Assembly: GCF_003984625.1 (NCBI RefSeq)
Contig: NZ_RWKH01000016.1
Coordinates: forward strand, 1 to 64,000
Reading direction: 5' to 3'
DNA: 64,000 nt
Source: Variovorax sp. DXTD-1
Lineage (GTDB): Bacteria > Pseudomonadota > Gammaproteobacteria > Burkholderiales > Burkholderiaceae_C
Positions 8,049 to 16,261 of this stretch are shown here, piece after piece (position 1 is the stretch's first letter; each line of letters opens with the position of its first letter). The notes under the pieces are model-generated. The model did not search any database, was not told the DNA's origin, and saw only the letters and a program-made list of their open reading frames with translations. The position numbers and the translations under genes are program-made.

Positions 8049-8978
8049 ATGGGCTTTTTTCTAGAGACACTGTTTGGCGGCCTCATGGTCGGCATGCTCT
8101 ATTCGCTGATCGCGATTGGCTTCGTGCTGATCTACAAGGCCTCGGGCGTGTTCAACTTCGCGCAGGGCGCCATGGTGCTGTTTGCGGCGCTGGCCATGGC
8201 GCGCTTTGCCGAGTGGTTTCCGCAGTGGTTCGGCTTCGAAAGCCAGATCCTCGCGAACATCCTGGCCTTTGTCGCGGCCATGGGCGTGATGGTGATCGTG
8301 GCCTGGCTCATCGAGCGGCTTGCGCTGAGCAAGCTGGTGAACCAGGAAGGCATCACGCTGCTGATGGCCACGCTGGGCATCGCCTACTTTCTCGACGGCG
8401 TGGGCCAGACGATCTTCGGCAACGACATCTACAAGATCGACGTGGGCATGCCCAAGGAACCGCTGATGGTGCTGCAGGGCACCTTCCCCGGCGGGCTGCT
8501 GCTGAGCCAGGAAGACCTGATCGCCGCGCTGGTGGCCGCGGGCCTTGTGGTCGTGCTGGCCATCTTCTTCCAGAAGACCGCCACGGGCCGTGCGCTGCGC
8601 GCGGTGGCCGACGACCACCAGGCCGCGCAGTCCATCGGCATTCCGCTCAAGCGCATCTGGGTGATCGTGTGGTCGGTGGCCGGCTTCTCGGCACTGGTGG
8701 CCGGGATCATCTGGGGATCGAAGCTGGGCGTGCAGTTCTCGCTTTCGCTGGTGGCACTGAAGGCGCTGCCGGTGGTGATTTTGGGCGGGCTCACCTCGAT
8801 TCCGGGCGCCATCATCGGCGGCCTGCTGATCGGCGTGGGCGAGAAGCTTTCTGAAATTTATCTCGGCCCCATGCTCGGTGGCGGCATCGAGATCTGGTTT
8901 GCCTACGTTCTTGCCCTGGTCTTCCTGCTGGTTCGCCCGCAAGGCCTGTTCGGCGAGAAGATCATCGATCGGGTTTGA
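8049..8978 (+). CDS. Branched-chain amino acid-type ABC transporter permease (LivH-like)
   Basis: A 309-aa inner-membrane permease with about eight hydrophobic segments. The start begins MGFFLETLFGGLMVGMLYSL, and the LivH-type motif GVFNFAQGAMV lies near 35-45, with the EAA-like cytoplasmic loop (GRALRAVADDHQAAQSIGI) near 180-198. It starts one base after the LivG stop. Such permeases in catabolic clusters often move aromatic or dicarboxylic acids rather than leucine. Confidence 0.93.
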   Translation: MGFFLETLFGGLMVGMLYSLIAIGFVLIYKASGVFNFAQGAMVLFAALAMARFAEWFPQWFGFESQILANILAFVAAMGVMVIVAWLIERLALSKLVNQEGITLLMATLGIAYFLDGVGQTIFGNDIYKIDVGMPKEPLMVLQGTFPGGLLLSQEDLIAALVAAGLVVVLAIFFQKTATGRALRAVADDHQAAQSIGIPLKRIWVIVWSVAGFSALVAGIIWGSKLGVQFSLSLVALKALPVVILGGLTSIPGAIIGGLLIGVGEKLSEIYLGPMLGGGIEIWFAYVLALVFLLVRPQGLFGEKIIDRV

Positions 8979-8979
8979 G

Positions 8980-10044
8980 ATGTTCTATAGAGAAAACGGC
9001 CAATTCAAGTCGAGCTACAGGGCCGACCAGCAGATCTTCCCGATCGCGCAGGACCGCATCGCCATCCTGGTGCTGCTGCTCGTGGCTTTCATCGTGGTGC
9101 CGCTGGGCGTGTCCGACTACTGGATGCGCGCCATCCTCACGCCCTTTCTCATTCTTTCGCTCGCCGCGCTGGGCCTCAACATCCTGGTCGGCTACTGCGG
9201 GCAGATCTCGCTGGGCACCGGTGCCTTCATGGCGGTGGGTGCGTATGCGGCCTACAACTTCCAGGTGCGCATCGACGGCATGCCGCTGATTGCATCGCTG
9301 CTGCTCGGCGGCCTGTGCGCCACGATCATCGGCGTGCTGTTCGGTATTCCCAGCCTGCGCATCAAGGGGCTGTACCTCGCGGTGGCCACGCTGGCGGCGC
9401 AGTTCTTTACCGACTGGGCGTTTCTTCGCATCCAGTGGTTCACCAACAATTCGTCCTCAGGTTCGGTGAGCGTGGCGGGGCTCAACGTGTTCGGCGTGCC
9501 GATCGAGTCGCCGGTCCAGAAGTACCTGTTCTGCCTGGTCTTCGTGGTGGTGTTCGCGCTGCTTGCCAAGAACCTGGTGCGCAGCGCCATCGGCCGCGAG
9601 TGGATGGCCATGCGCGACATGGACGTGGCCGCCGCGGTGATCGGCATTCGCCCGGTGTACGCCAAGCTCACGGCCTTTGCGGTGAGCAGCTTCATCGTCG
9701 GCGTGGCCGGCGCGCTGTGGGGCTTCATTCACCTGGGCGCCTGGGAGCCCGCGGCCTTCAGCATCGACCGCTCGTTCCAGCTGCTCTTCATGGTGATCAT
9801 CGGCGGGCTCGGCTCGATCATGGGCAGCTTCTTCGGCGCCGCGTTCATCGTGCTGCTGCCGCTCTTTCTGAACCAGCTGCCCGGGTGGCTGGGCTTCTCG
9901 ATCTCTACCGCGCTGGCCTCGCACCTGGAGACCATGATCTTCGGCGCGCTGATCGTGTTCTTCCTGATCGTGGAGCCGCACGGCCTTGCAAGGCTGTGGT
10001 CCACCGGCAAGGAGAAATTGCGGCTCTGGCCCTTCCCCCACTGA
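8980..10044 (+). CDS. Branched-chain amino acid-type ABC transporter permease (LivM-like)
   Basis: A 354-aa permease. An N-terminal cytosolic tail (about 25 aa) is followed by some nine to ten membrane segments. The LivM signature LGLNILVGYCGQISLGTGAF is present near 65-84, and the cytoplasmic coupling loop GREWMAMRDMDVAAAVIGI near 205-223. The start lies one base beyond the LivH stop, so both permeases are made from one message and form the channel heterodimer. Confidence 0.93.
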   Translation: MFYRENGQFKSSYRADQQIFPIAQDRIAILVLLLVAFIVVPLGVSDYWMRAILTPFLILSLAALGLNILVGYCGQISLGTGAFMAVGAYAAYNFQVRIDGMPLIASLLLGGLCATIIGVLFGIPSLRIKGLYLAVATLAAQFFTDWAFLRIQWFTNNSSSGSVSVAGLNVFGVPIESPVQKYLFCLVFVVVFALLAKNLVRSAIGREWMAMRDMDVAAAVIGIRPVYAKLTAFAVSSFIVGVAGALWGFIHLGAWEPAAFSIDRSFQLLFMVIIGGLGSIMGSFFGAAFIVLLPLFLNQLPGWLGFSISTALASHLETMIFGALIVFFLIVEPHGLARLWSTGKEKLRLWPFPH

Positions 10045-10099
10045 TTTTTTGACTCGTTCGTAGAAACCGGCACAGAGGTGCCCACATAAGGAGACAGGC

Positions 10100-11431
10100 A
10101 TGAAACTGAAATCGCTCGCTCTGACCGCCGCCCTGGTGGCCGGCACCGCCGGCACGCTGCTTGCGCCATCGCTCGCGCAAGCCCAGGCCAAGGAACAGTT
10201 CTTCCCGCTGCTGGTGTACCGCACCGGGCCCTATGCGCCCAACGGCACGCCATGGGCCAACGGCAAGCAGGACTACATCAAGTACGTCAACGCCGCAGGC
10301 GGCATCAACGGCGTGAAGATCGCATACGAGGAATGCGAAACCGGCTACGCCACCGACAAGGGCGTGGAGTGCTACGAGCGCCTGAAGGGCCGGCCCGGCG
10401 TGACGCTGTTCGACCCGCAGGCCACCGGCATCACCTTTGCGCTGACCGACAAGGTGCCCACCGACAAGATCCCGCTCATCACGCTGGGCTACGGCCTCTC
10501 GGCGTCGCAGGACGGCAGCGTGTTCAAGTGGAACTTCCCGCTGATGGGCAGCTACTGGACCGCGGCCGACATCCTGATCCAGCACATCGGCAAGAAGGAA
10601 GGCGGCATGGACAAGCTCAAGGGCAAGAAGATCTCCCTTGTCTATCACGACTCGCCTTTCGGCAAGGAGCCGATTCCGCTGCTGCAGGAGCGCGCCAAGC
10701 AGAACGGCTTCGAGCTGTCGCTCATCCCGGTCACCGCGCCCGGCGTGGAGCAGAAGTCCGCCTGGCTGCAGGTGCGCCAGTCGCGGCCCGACTACGTGCT
10801 GCTGTGGGGCTGGGGCGTGATGAACTCCACCGCGCTGAAGGAAGCCGTGGCCACGGGCTACCCACGCGAGAAGATGTACGGCGTGTGGTGGGCCGGCGCC
10901 GAGCCTGACGTGAAGGACGTGGGCGCCAATGCCAAGGGCTACAACGCGCTGGCGCTCAACACCTCGGGCACCGAGCCCAAGGTGATCCAGGAAATCCTCA
11001 AGCAGGTGCACGACAAGGGCCAGGGCACGGGGCCGAAGGAAGAAGTGGGCTCGGTGCTCTACACGCGCGGCGTGATCATCCAGATGCTCGGCGTCGAAGC
11101 GGTGAAGCGCGCGCAGGAGCGCTTCGGCAAGGGCAAGGTCATGACGGGCGAGCAAGTGCGCTGGGGCATGGAGAACCTGGCGCTCGACCAGAAGAAGCTC
11201 GACTCGCTCGGCTTCTCGGGCGTGCTGCGTCCGCTGAGCACGTCGTGCCAGGACCACATGGGATCGACCTGGGCGCGCGTGCACACCTGGGACGGCGCCA
11301 AGTGGGGCGGCATGTCCGACTGGTACCAGGCCGACGAGCAGATCATCAAGCCGATGGTGAAGGTTGCGGCCGAGAAGTACGCGGGCGAGAAGAAGCTCAC
11401 CCGCCGCGATGCGGCCGACTGCAGTTCCTGA
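10100..11431 (+). CDS. ABC transporter substrate-binding protein (LIV family, long form)
   Basis: A 443-aa periplasmic binding protein with a strong RBS (AAGGAGACAGGC before ATG) and a signal peptide of about 29 residues ending in SLAQAQA. The mature protein has a type I periplasmic fold (YRTGPYAPNGTPWANGKQDY, INGVKIAYEECETGYATDKG). It is longer than LivK (about 370 aa) and belongs to the group found with acyl- or aryl-CoA ligases. The C-terminal part contains single cysteines (STSCQDH, and DAADCSS at the end). A GC hairpin follows at 11451-11470. Confidence 0.92.
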   Translation: MKLKSLALTAALVAGTAGTLLAPSLAQAQAKEQFFPLLVYRTGPYAPNGTPWANGKQDYIKYVNAAGGINGVKIAYEECETGYATDKGVECYERLKGRPGVTLFDPQATGITFALTDKVPTDKIPLITLGYGLSASQDGSVFKWNFPLMGSYWTAADILIQHIGKKEGGMDKLKGKKISLVYHDSPFGKEPIPLLQERAKQNGFELSLIPVTAPGVEQKSAWLQVRQSRPDYVLLWGWGVMNSTALKEAVATGYPREKMYGVWWAGAEPDVKDVGANAKGYNALALNTSGTEPKVIQEILKQVHDKGQGTGPKEEVGSVLYTRGVIIQMLGVEAVKRAQERFGKGKVMTGEQVRWGMENLALDQKKLDSLGFSGVLRPLSTSCQDHMGSTWARVHTWDGAKWGGMSDWYQADEQIIKPMVKVAAEKYAGEKKLTRRDAADCSS

Positions 11432-11450
11432 TCACTAGTTGATGAACCGT

Positions 11451-11470
11451 GGCGGCTCGCAAGAGCCGCC
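11451..11470 (+). other. Intercistronic stem-loop after binding-protein gene
   Basis: GGCGGCTC and GAGCCGCC form a perfect 8-bp stem with a GCAA tetraloop. There is no U-run after it, so it is unlikely to be a full terminator. Its place right behind the binding-protein gene suits an mRNA-stabilising or partial-termination role that raises binding protein relative to the ATPase. Confidence 0.55.
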
Positions 11471-11527
11471 ATTCGCAAGAACAGCCTCTTTGCTGTCGTT
11501 GTTCTTTCGAATGCTTCGGACCACACC

Positions 11528-12340
11528 ATGAGCGAATCCAAAATCCTTCTCGACGTCAACGGCATCGAGGTCATCTACAACCACGTGATCCTCGTGCTGA
11601 AGGGCGTTTCGCTCACAGTGCCCGAGGGCGGCATCGTGGCGCTGCTCGGCGGCAACGGCGCGGGCAAGACGACCACGCTGCGCGCCGTGAGCAACCTGCT
11701 CGCGGGCGAACGCGGCGCGGTGACCAAGGGCACCATCGAGTTGCGCGGCGAGCGCATCGAGGCGCTCTCGCCCTCCGAGCTGGTGAAGCGCGGGCTGATC
11801 CAGGTGATGGAAGGCCGCCACTGCTTCGCGCACCTGACGATCGAGGAAAACCTCATGACCGGCGCCTACACGCGCACCGACGGCAAGGCGGCGGTGCAGC
11901 AGACGCTGGAGAAGGTGTACGCGTACTTCCCGCGCCTGAAGACGCGCCGCACATCGCAGGCGGCCTACACCTCGGGCGGCGAGCAGCAGATGTGCGCCAT
12001 TGGCCGCGCGCTGATGGCCAACCCGACGATGGTGCTGCTCGACGAGCCCTCGATGGGCCTGGCGCCGCAGATCGTCGAGGAAGTGTTCGAGATCGTGAAA
12101 GACCTGAACACCAAGGAGCGCGTGACCTTCCTGCTGGCGGAGCAGAACACCAACATGGCGCTGCGTTATGCCGACTACGGCTACATCCTGGAGAACGGCC
12201 GCATCGTGATGGACGGCGAGGCCAAGAGCCTGCGCGAGAACGAGGACGTGAAGGAGTTCTACCTTGGCGTCGGCGGTGCGGACCGGAAGAGTTTTCGCGA
12301 CGTGAAGAGCTACAAGCGGCGCAAGAGGTGGCTGGCGTGA
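11528..12340 (+). CDS. LIV-type ABC transporter ATP-binding protein (LivF-like)
   Basis: A 270-aa ATPase with Walker A GGNGAGKTT (about 42-50), signature SGGEQQMCAIGRAL, Walker B VLLLDEPSMGLAPQIVEEV and a C-terminal extension rich in lysine and arginine (SYKRRKRWLA). LivF-type proteins lack the long C-terminal helix of LivG. No clear Shine-Dalgarno is visible before the ATG. It completes the transporter encoded from 7262. Confidence 0.93.
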   Translation: MSESKILLDVNGIEVIYNHVILVLKGVSLTVPEGGIVALLGGNGAGKTTTLRAVSNLLAGERGAVTKGTIELRGERIEALSPSELVKRGLIQVMEGRHCFAHLTIEENLMTGAYTRTDGKAAVQQTLEKVYAYFPRLKTRRTSQAAYTSGGEQQMCAIGRALMANPTMVLLDEPSMGLAPQIVEEVFEIVKDLNTKERVTFLLAEQNTNMALRYADYGYILENGRIVMDGEAKSLRENEDVKEFYLGVGGADRKSFRDVKSYKRRKRWLA

Positions 12341-12378
12341 AGCCCTTTCGTGGTTTGGGGTGCTCCTGTTCAGGGGGC

Positions 12379-12614
12379 GCACCCGCCGACTGGGTACCTT
12401 TCTCCGCGAATGTCCCCCGCCCTTCGGCCTCCTCCTTTATTTCGCTGCGCAAGGCACCCCATCGACGTGCGCGTTATGAGCGATGGTCGTTGATCGGCCG
12501 CACACCAACAGCGTGCCCAAGTGCACAGGGCATCGGGTGCTCCGCACAGCGAAATAAAGGAGGAGGCCGAAGCCCGGGGGACATTCGCGGAGGGGAGTAC
12601 CCGGTGGCCTTTGC
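12379..12614. repeat. 236-bp dispersed palindromic repeat, copy A (both arms)
   Basis: This fills most of the 353-bp gene-free gap between the LivF-like gene and the CoA ligase at 12694. The left arm (12379-12448) and right arm (12543-12614) are inverted near-copies, each holding CTCCGCGAATGTCCCCC and CTCCTCCTTTATTTCGCTG in arm orientation. About 95 bp of unique-looking centre lies between them. The right arm plus centre recurs at 28780-28924. It encodes no transposase; short open frames inside it are not believed. It looks like a non-autonomous mobile or REPIN-type element. Confidence 0.75.
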
Positions 12615-12693
12615 ACAAGCCCTGAAGGCTCCCGCACAGCGCCCGCAAACCAGCCTCACGGAATAACAGAACTGAAAGATGAAGGGTACGGAC

Positions 12694-13941
12694 ATGACCG
12701 ACCACTACGACAAGCTAGAAATCCGTGACCCCGCCGAACGTGAGCGCGACCTCCTGGCTGCGTTGCCGAAGCAGATTGCGCAGGCCCAGACCGCCGCGCC
12801 CGCTTTCGCAAAGATCCTCGACGGCGTAAAGCCCGCCGACATCACGACACGCGAAGCACTCGCCAGGCTGCCCGTCACGCGCAAGACCGAACTGCTCGAA
12901 CTGCAGAAGCAGCGCCGCGCCGACGATCCCTTCGGCGGCTTCTCGACCATCGGCCGCGGCACCCGCATGCCCCGCGTGTTCGCAAGCCCCGGCACCATCT
13001 ACGAGCCCGAAGGCGAAGCACGCGACTATTGGCGTACCGCGCGTGCATTGCATGCAGCGGGCTTTCGCACCGGCGAGCTCATTCACAACAGCTTCAGCTA
13101 TCACATGACGCCGGCCGGCTCCATCATGGAGAGCGGCGCTCGTGCCATGGGTTGCACCGTGTTTGCGGGCGGCACCGGCCAGACCGAGCAGCAGCTCGAA
13201 GCCATGGTCGACCTGAAGCCCGAAGGCTATGCGGGCACGCCGAGCTTCCTGAAAATCTTGCTGGAGAAGGCCGAAGAGAAAGGCCTGAAGTTGCCCTCGC
13301 TCACCAAGGCGCTTGTTTCCGGCGAAGCCTTTCCGCCCAGCCTGCACGACTGGATTGCCGCGCACGGCGTGAAGGGCACCCAGTGCTATGCCACTGCCGA
13401 CCTCGGCCTCATCGCTTATGAGACCAGCGCACGTGAAGGCCTGGTGATCGACGAAGGCGTGCTGGTCGAGATCGTGCGTCCCGGCACCGGAGATCCGGTG
13501 CCCGACGGCGAGGTGGGCGAGATCGTGGTGACCACCTTCAACCCCGACTATCCGCTGGTGCGCTTCGGCACCGGAGACCTCTCCGCGGTGCTCGCGGGCA
13601 CCTGCCCCACGGGCCGCACCAACAAGCGCATCAAGGGCTGGCTCGGCCGGGCCGACCAGACCACCAAGGTGCGCGGCATGTTCGTGCATCCTTCGCAGGT
13701 CGCCGAAATCGCTCGGCGCTTTCCGGAGATCGTGCGTGCGCGCCTCGTGGTGTCGGGCGAGATGGGCGACGACCAGATGACCTTCAGGCTCGAGTGCGCC
13801 GGCGCGCCGGCCGGGCTCGATGCGCGCATTGCCGATGCGGTGCGCGAAGTGACCAAGCTGCGCGGCACCATCGAGCTGGTGGCGCCGGGCACGCTGCCGA
13901 ACGACGGCAAGGTGATCGAGGACGCGCGCAGCTACAAGTAG
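12694..13941 (+). CDS. Phenylacetate-CoA ligase family protein
   Basis: A 415-aa adenylate-forming enzyme of the PaaK-like group, shorter than classical ligases. Recognisable parts are RKTELLELQKQ (near 56), a central FSYHMTPAGSIMESGARAMG segment, ECATAD-like motif QCYATADLGLIAYE (near 232-245), and the terminal hinge KGWLGRADQTTKVRGMFVHP. The start at 12694 is preferred over the ATG at 12679 because AGGG lies about 8 nt upstream. It follows the LIV transporter but is separated from it by the palindromic repeat, so shared transcription is likely but not certain. Probable role: CoA activation of an aromatic or related acid. Confidence 0.88.
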   Translation: MTDHYDKLEIRDPAERERDLLAALPKQIAQAQTAAPAFAKILDGVKPADITTREALARLPVTRKTELLELQKQRRADDPFGGFSTIGRGTRMPRVFASPGTIYEPEGEARDYWRTARALHAAGFRTGELIHNSFSYHMTPAGSIMESGARAMGCTVFAGGTGQTEQQLEAMVDLKPEGYAGTPSFLKILLEKAEEKGLKLPSLTKALVSGEAFPPSLHDWIAAHGVKGTQCYATADLGLIAYETSAREGLVIDEGVLVEIVRPGTGDPVPDGEVGEIVVTTFNPDYPLVRFGTGDLSAVLAGTCPTGRTNKRIKGWLGRADQTTKVRGMFVHPSQVAEIARRFPEIVRARLVVSGEMGDDQMTFRLECAGAPAGLDARIADAVREVTKLRGTIELVAPGTLPNDGKVIEDARSYK

Positions 13942-14939
13942 CGGCGGTAGAAGCGGCGCGTGATGGCGCGCACCAGCACCACCAGCAGCACCAGGTAGAC
14001 CGCTGCCATTGCAACGGCGAGCATCAAGAGGTTGCCGTCGCTGCCGCGGCCCGAAAAGCTCACGCTGGCAACCCACACCAGCCCGCCGACCGCGAGGGCG
14101 ATGCAGACCGCCTGCAGCAGGCCAAAAGCCGTGACCGCCGCCGCCACGGCCCTGAAGGGACGCGCTTGCGCGGGCGCCGGTGCGGCACCGAGCCATGCGC
14201 CCCAGAACGCCAGCCCATGGACCAGCAGCGGCACCGCGAGCCAGCCGAGAAGAAGCGGCACCAGGTCGGAGTCCCTCGACGTGTCGACCCAGCCGCTCGC
14301 GACGTTGCCGATCCACATCTGCAGCGAGACGAACATCGCGGCGATCACGAGCGCCACCGCGCGGCGGGTCGGTGCCGCGGCGGCGGGCGTTTCATCCTCG
14401 ATGGCCATGCCGCGCTCGCGCAGCGCGAAACGGGCGGCAAGCCACACGCTCGCAACGAGAACAATCATCTGGATGACCGACTGCACCAGCATCGACATGG
14501 CCATGATCGAGCGCAGGCCGTACATGTCGACCGTCTCGTGCAGCGAGCCGCCCGGCATGAAGAGCACCTGCGCCTGGTAGAAGAGCGGCGTCAATGCAAG
14601 CGCATTGACGACCATCGCCGGCAGGAACACGGCGGCAAAACGGCTCGTTGGACTGCGAAGCTGCGCAACACGGGCGGCGCCGCGCTCGTCGAGCGCCTTG
14701 CGCGCATGGCACCACGCCAGCGTGGCGGCCAGCAGCCACACCGTGGCAACGCGGGACAGCAGCGGAACCCACACGCCCGGCTGCGCGTACACCCTGCGCA
14801 TCTGCTCGCTGTGCGGCGATGAAGGCAGCAGCTGCACCGTCATGTTCACGATGAAGAGGGCCGCATCGATCGCCACCACGATCCATGCGAAGTCTCTGGG
14901 CAGGCGCTGCGCGCGCTCGAAAGATGGGGATGCCGCCAT
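13932..14939 (-). CDS. Hypothetical multi-pass membrane protein
   Basis: A 335-aa integral membrane protein of no family I recognise. Hydrophobic stretches near 19-37, 60-78, 103-124, 147-170, 193-212, 229-250, 267-290 and 302-326 suggest about eight membrane helices, with a basic C-terminal end (RAITRRFYRRYL). The start at 14939 gives an uncleaved N-terminus. Its last ten bases overlap convergently with the CoA ligase gene end, so the two 3' ends are antisense to one another. No functional motif is visible. Confidence 0.78.
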   Translation of the reverse strand: MAASPSFERAQRLPRDFAWIVVAIDAALFIVNMTVQLLPSSPHSEQMRRVYAQPGVWVPLLSRVATVWLLAATLAWCHARKALDERGAARVAQLRSPTSRFAAVFLPAMVVNALALTPLFYQAQVLFMPGGSLHETVDMYGLRSIMAMSMLVQSVIQMIVLVASVWLAARFALRERGMAIEDETPAAAAPTRRAVALVIAAMFVSLQMWIGNVASGWVDTSRDSDLVPLLLGWLAVPLLVHGLAFWGAWLGAAPAPAQARPFRAVAAAVTAFGLLQAVCIALAVGGLVWVASVSFSGRGSDGNLLMLAVAMAAVYLVLLVVLVRAITRRFYRRYL

Positions 14940-14971
14940 ACGATGGGAATACTTTCGCCTTGATGAATCCG

Positions 14972-14997
14972 TCGCCCGGCGTGCGTGGGCCGGGCGA
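14972..14997. other. GC-rich stem-loop between two minus-strand genes
   Basis: TCGCCCGGC and GCCGGGCGA make a perfect 9-bp stem with an 8-nt loop, 69 bp past the end of the citrate synthase-like gene and 33 bp before the start of the membrane-protein gene. No U-run follows on either strand, so a simple intrinsic terminator is not clear. Confidence 0.45.
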
Positions 14998-15065
14998 TTC
15001 GAAAACGGCGAGCGTACCGGAACGCGGCGGCAATCCGGAGCCCACGCGATGCGGCCTGCTTGAGC

Positions 15066-16184
15066 TCAGTGCGCGAGCGCGGCCTCGGCCTCTTCAGGCG
15101 CGGGCCCCACGTACACCGATTGCGGCCGTATCAACCGCCCCTTCTTCACCTGCTCGCGCGCATGCGCAATCCATCCGCTCACGCGGCCGGCGGCGAACAC
15201 GCAGGTGAAGCTCTCGCGGCCGAAGCCCAGGGCTTCGAGCAGCAGCGCGGTGTAGAACTCCACATTGGTTTCCAGGGCGCGGCCGGGCTTCTTCTCGCGC
15301 AGGATGGCGAGCGCTGCTTGCTCGGCGGCCTCTGCCAGTTCAAAACGCGCGACATTGACGCCGCCATCGACGCTCAAACGTCGCAGCGCCCCCTTCAGCG
15401 CATCGGCGCGCGGATCGCGCACGCGGTAGATGCGATGGCCGAAGCCCATCAGCCGCTGGCCGCCGGCCACGGCCGCTTCGAGCCACGCACGGGCATTGGC
15501 CGCGGTTCCGATGGCGTCGAGCGCGTCGAGCACCGGGCCCGGCGCACCGCCATGCAGCGGCCCCTTGAGCGCACTGATGCCGGCGAGCACCGCCGACGCA
15601 AGCCCAGCGCCGGTCGAGGCCACCACGCGCGCGGCAAAGGTCGACGCATTCAAGCCGTGGTCGCACACGGTGACCAGGTAGGTGTCGAGCGCGGCGACCT
15701 GCGCCTCGGTGGGTGTGCGGCCGTGCAGCATGCGAAGCATGTCGGCAGCCTGCGGCAGCGCTTCGTCGGGTGCGAGTGCCTGCACGCCCAGCCGCCAGCG
15801 CATCACCGCTGCGGTGTAGATCGCGGGCGCCGCCACCAGCCGCAGCGCGGTGGGCAGGTCGTCGCCGTCGGGCAGGCGCGCGAGCAGGGCGCGAACCGCT
15901 TCGATGGGCGGCAGCTTGCGCAGCATGGCTTCGTCATTGGGTTGCAGCCGCTCGAAGGCCTCGCGCCGTGCGCGGCCCAGCCCTGCGCGCAGGCCGGCTG
16001 CGTCGGGCAGTTTGTCGACGAAGCCCTGGAACAGCAGCGCCACCGCGTCTTCGTAGCGCCAGTGCTGCGCGATTTCATCGAGCTCATGGCCACGGATCAC
16101 CAACCGGCCGGCGGCGCCGTCCACTTCGGACAGCACCGTGTGCGCGGCCACCACGCCTTCGAGGCCGCCATCTTCGTCGTTCAT
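15066..16184 (-). CDS. Citrate synthase family protein (citrate/methylcitrate synthase-like)
   Basis: A 372-aa short-form citrate synthase homologue. Active-site histidines are recognisable as GPLHGG (H211) and MGFGHRIY (H250), plus H176 in DHGLNAS. The usual catalytic aspartate in NVDFY is replaced by glutamate here (NVEFY, E309). The substrate-arginine region near the C-terminus (GRLIRPQSVYVGP) is intact. The start at 16184 is chosen because AAGGA lies 9 nt upstream; an ATG at 16193 sits directly on that site. It diverges from a second family member at 16262 across a 77-bp gap with two inverted repeats. Citrate, methylcitrate or another condensation product is possible. Confidence 0.85.
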   Translation of the reverse strand: MNDEDGGLEGVVAAHTVLSEVDGAAGRLVIRGHELDEIAQHWRYEDAVALLFQGFVDKLPDAAGLRAGLGRARREAFERLQPNDEAMLRKLPPIEAVRALLARLPDGDDLPTALRLVAAPAIYTAAVMRWRLGVQALAPDEALPQAADMLRMLHGRTPTEAQVAALDTYLVTVCDHGLNASTFAARVVASTGAGLASAVLAGISALKGPLHGGAPGPVLDALDAIGTAANARAWLEAAVAGGQRLMGFGHRIYRVRDPRADALKGALRRLSVDGGVNVARFELAEAAEQAALAILREKKPGRALETNVEFYTALLLEALGFGRESFTCVFAAGRVSGWIAHAREQVKKGRLIRPQSVYVGPAPEEAEAALAH

Positions 16185-16230
16185 TTCTTGCATTCCTTGA
16201 TGAGATGGCGTTCATTCTGTCGGCGCTAAT

Positions 16231-16260
16231 ATTGACGTCAATCTTGATTTATTCCATCAA
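16231..16260. promoter_or_regulatory. Paired inverted repeats between divergent citrate synthase-like genes
   Basis: ATTGACGTCAAT at 16231-16242 is a perfect 12-bp palindrome. Just beyond it TTGAT and ATCAA (16244-16248 and 16256-16260) form a second inverted repeat ending one base before the ATG at 16262. They are in the 77-bp gap that must hold both promoters. An operator for a dimeric regulator is likely; the helix-turn-helix protein encoded next to it is an obvious candidate. Confidence 0.5.
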
Positions 16261-16261
16261 C

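Noticed and set aside
12437..12637. Short open frames inside the 236-bp repeat (and in copy B)
   Set aside because: They run across inverted arms, have no ribosome site and change with the repeat copy; the conservation is that of the repeat DNA, not of a protein.
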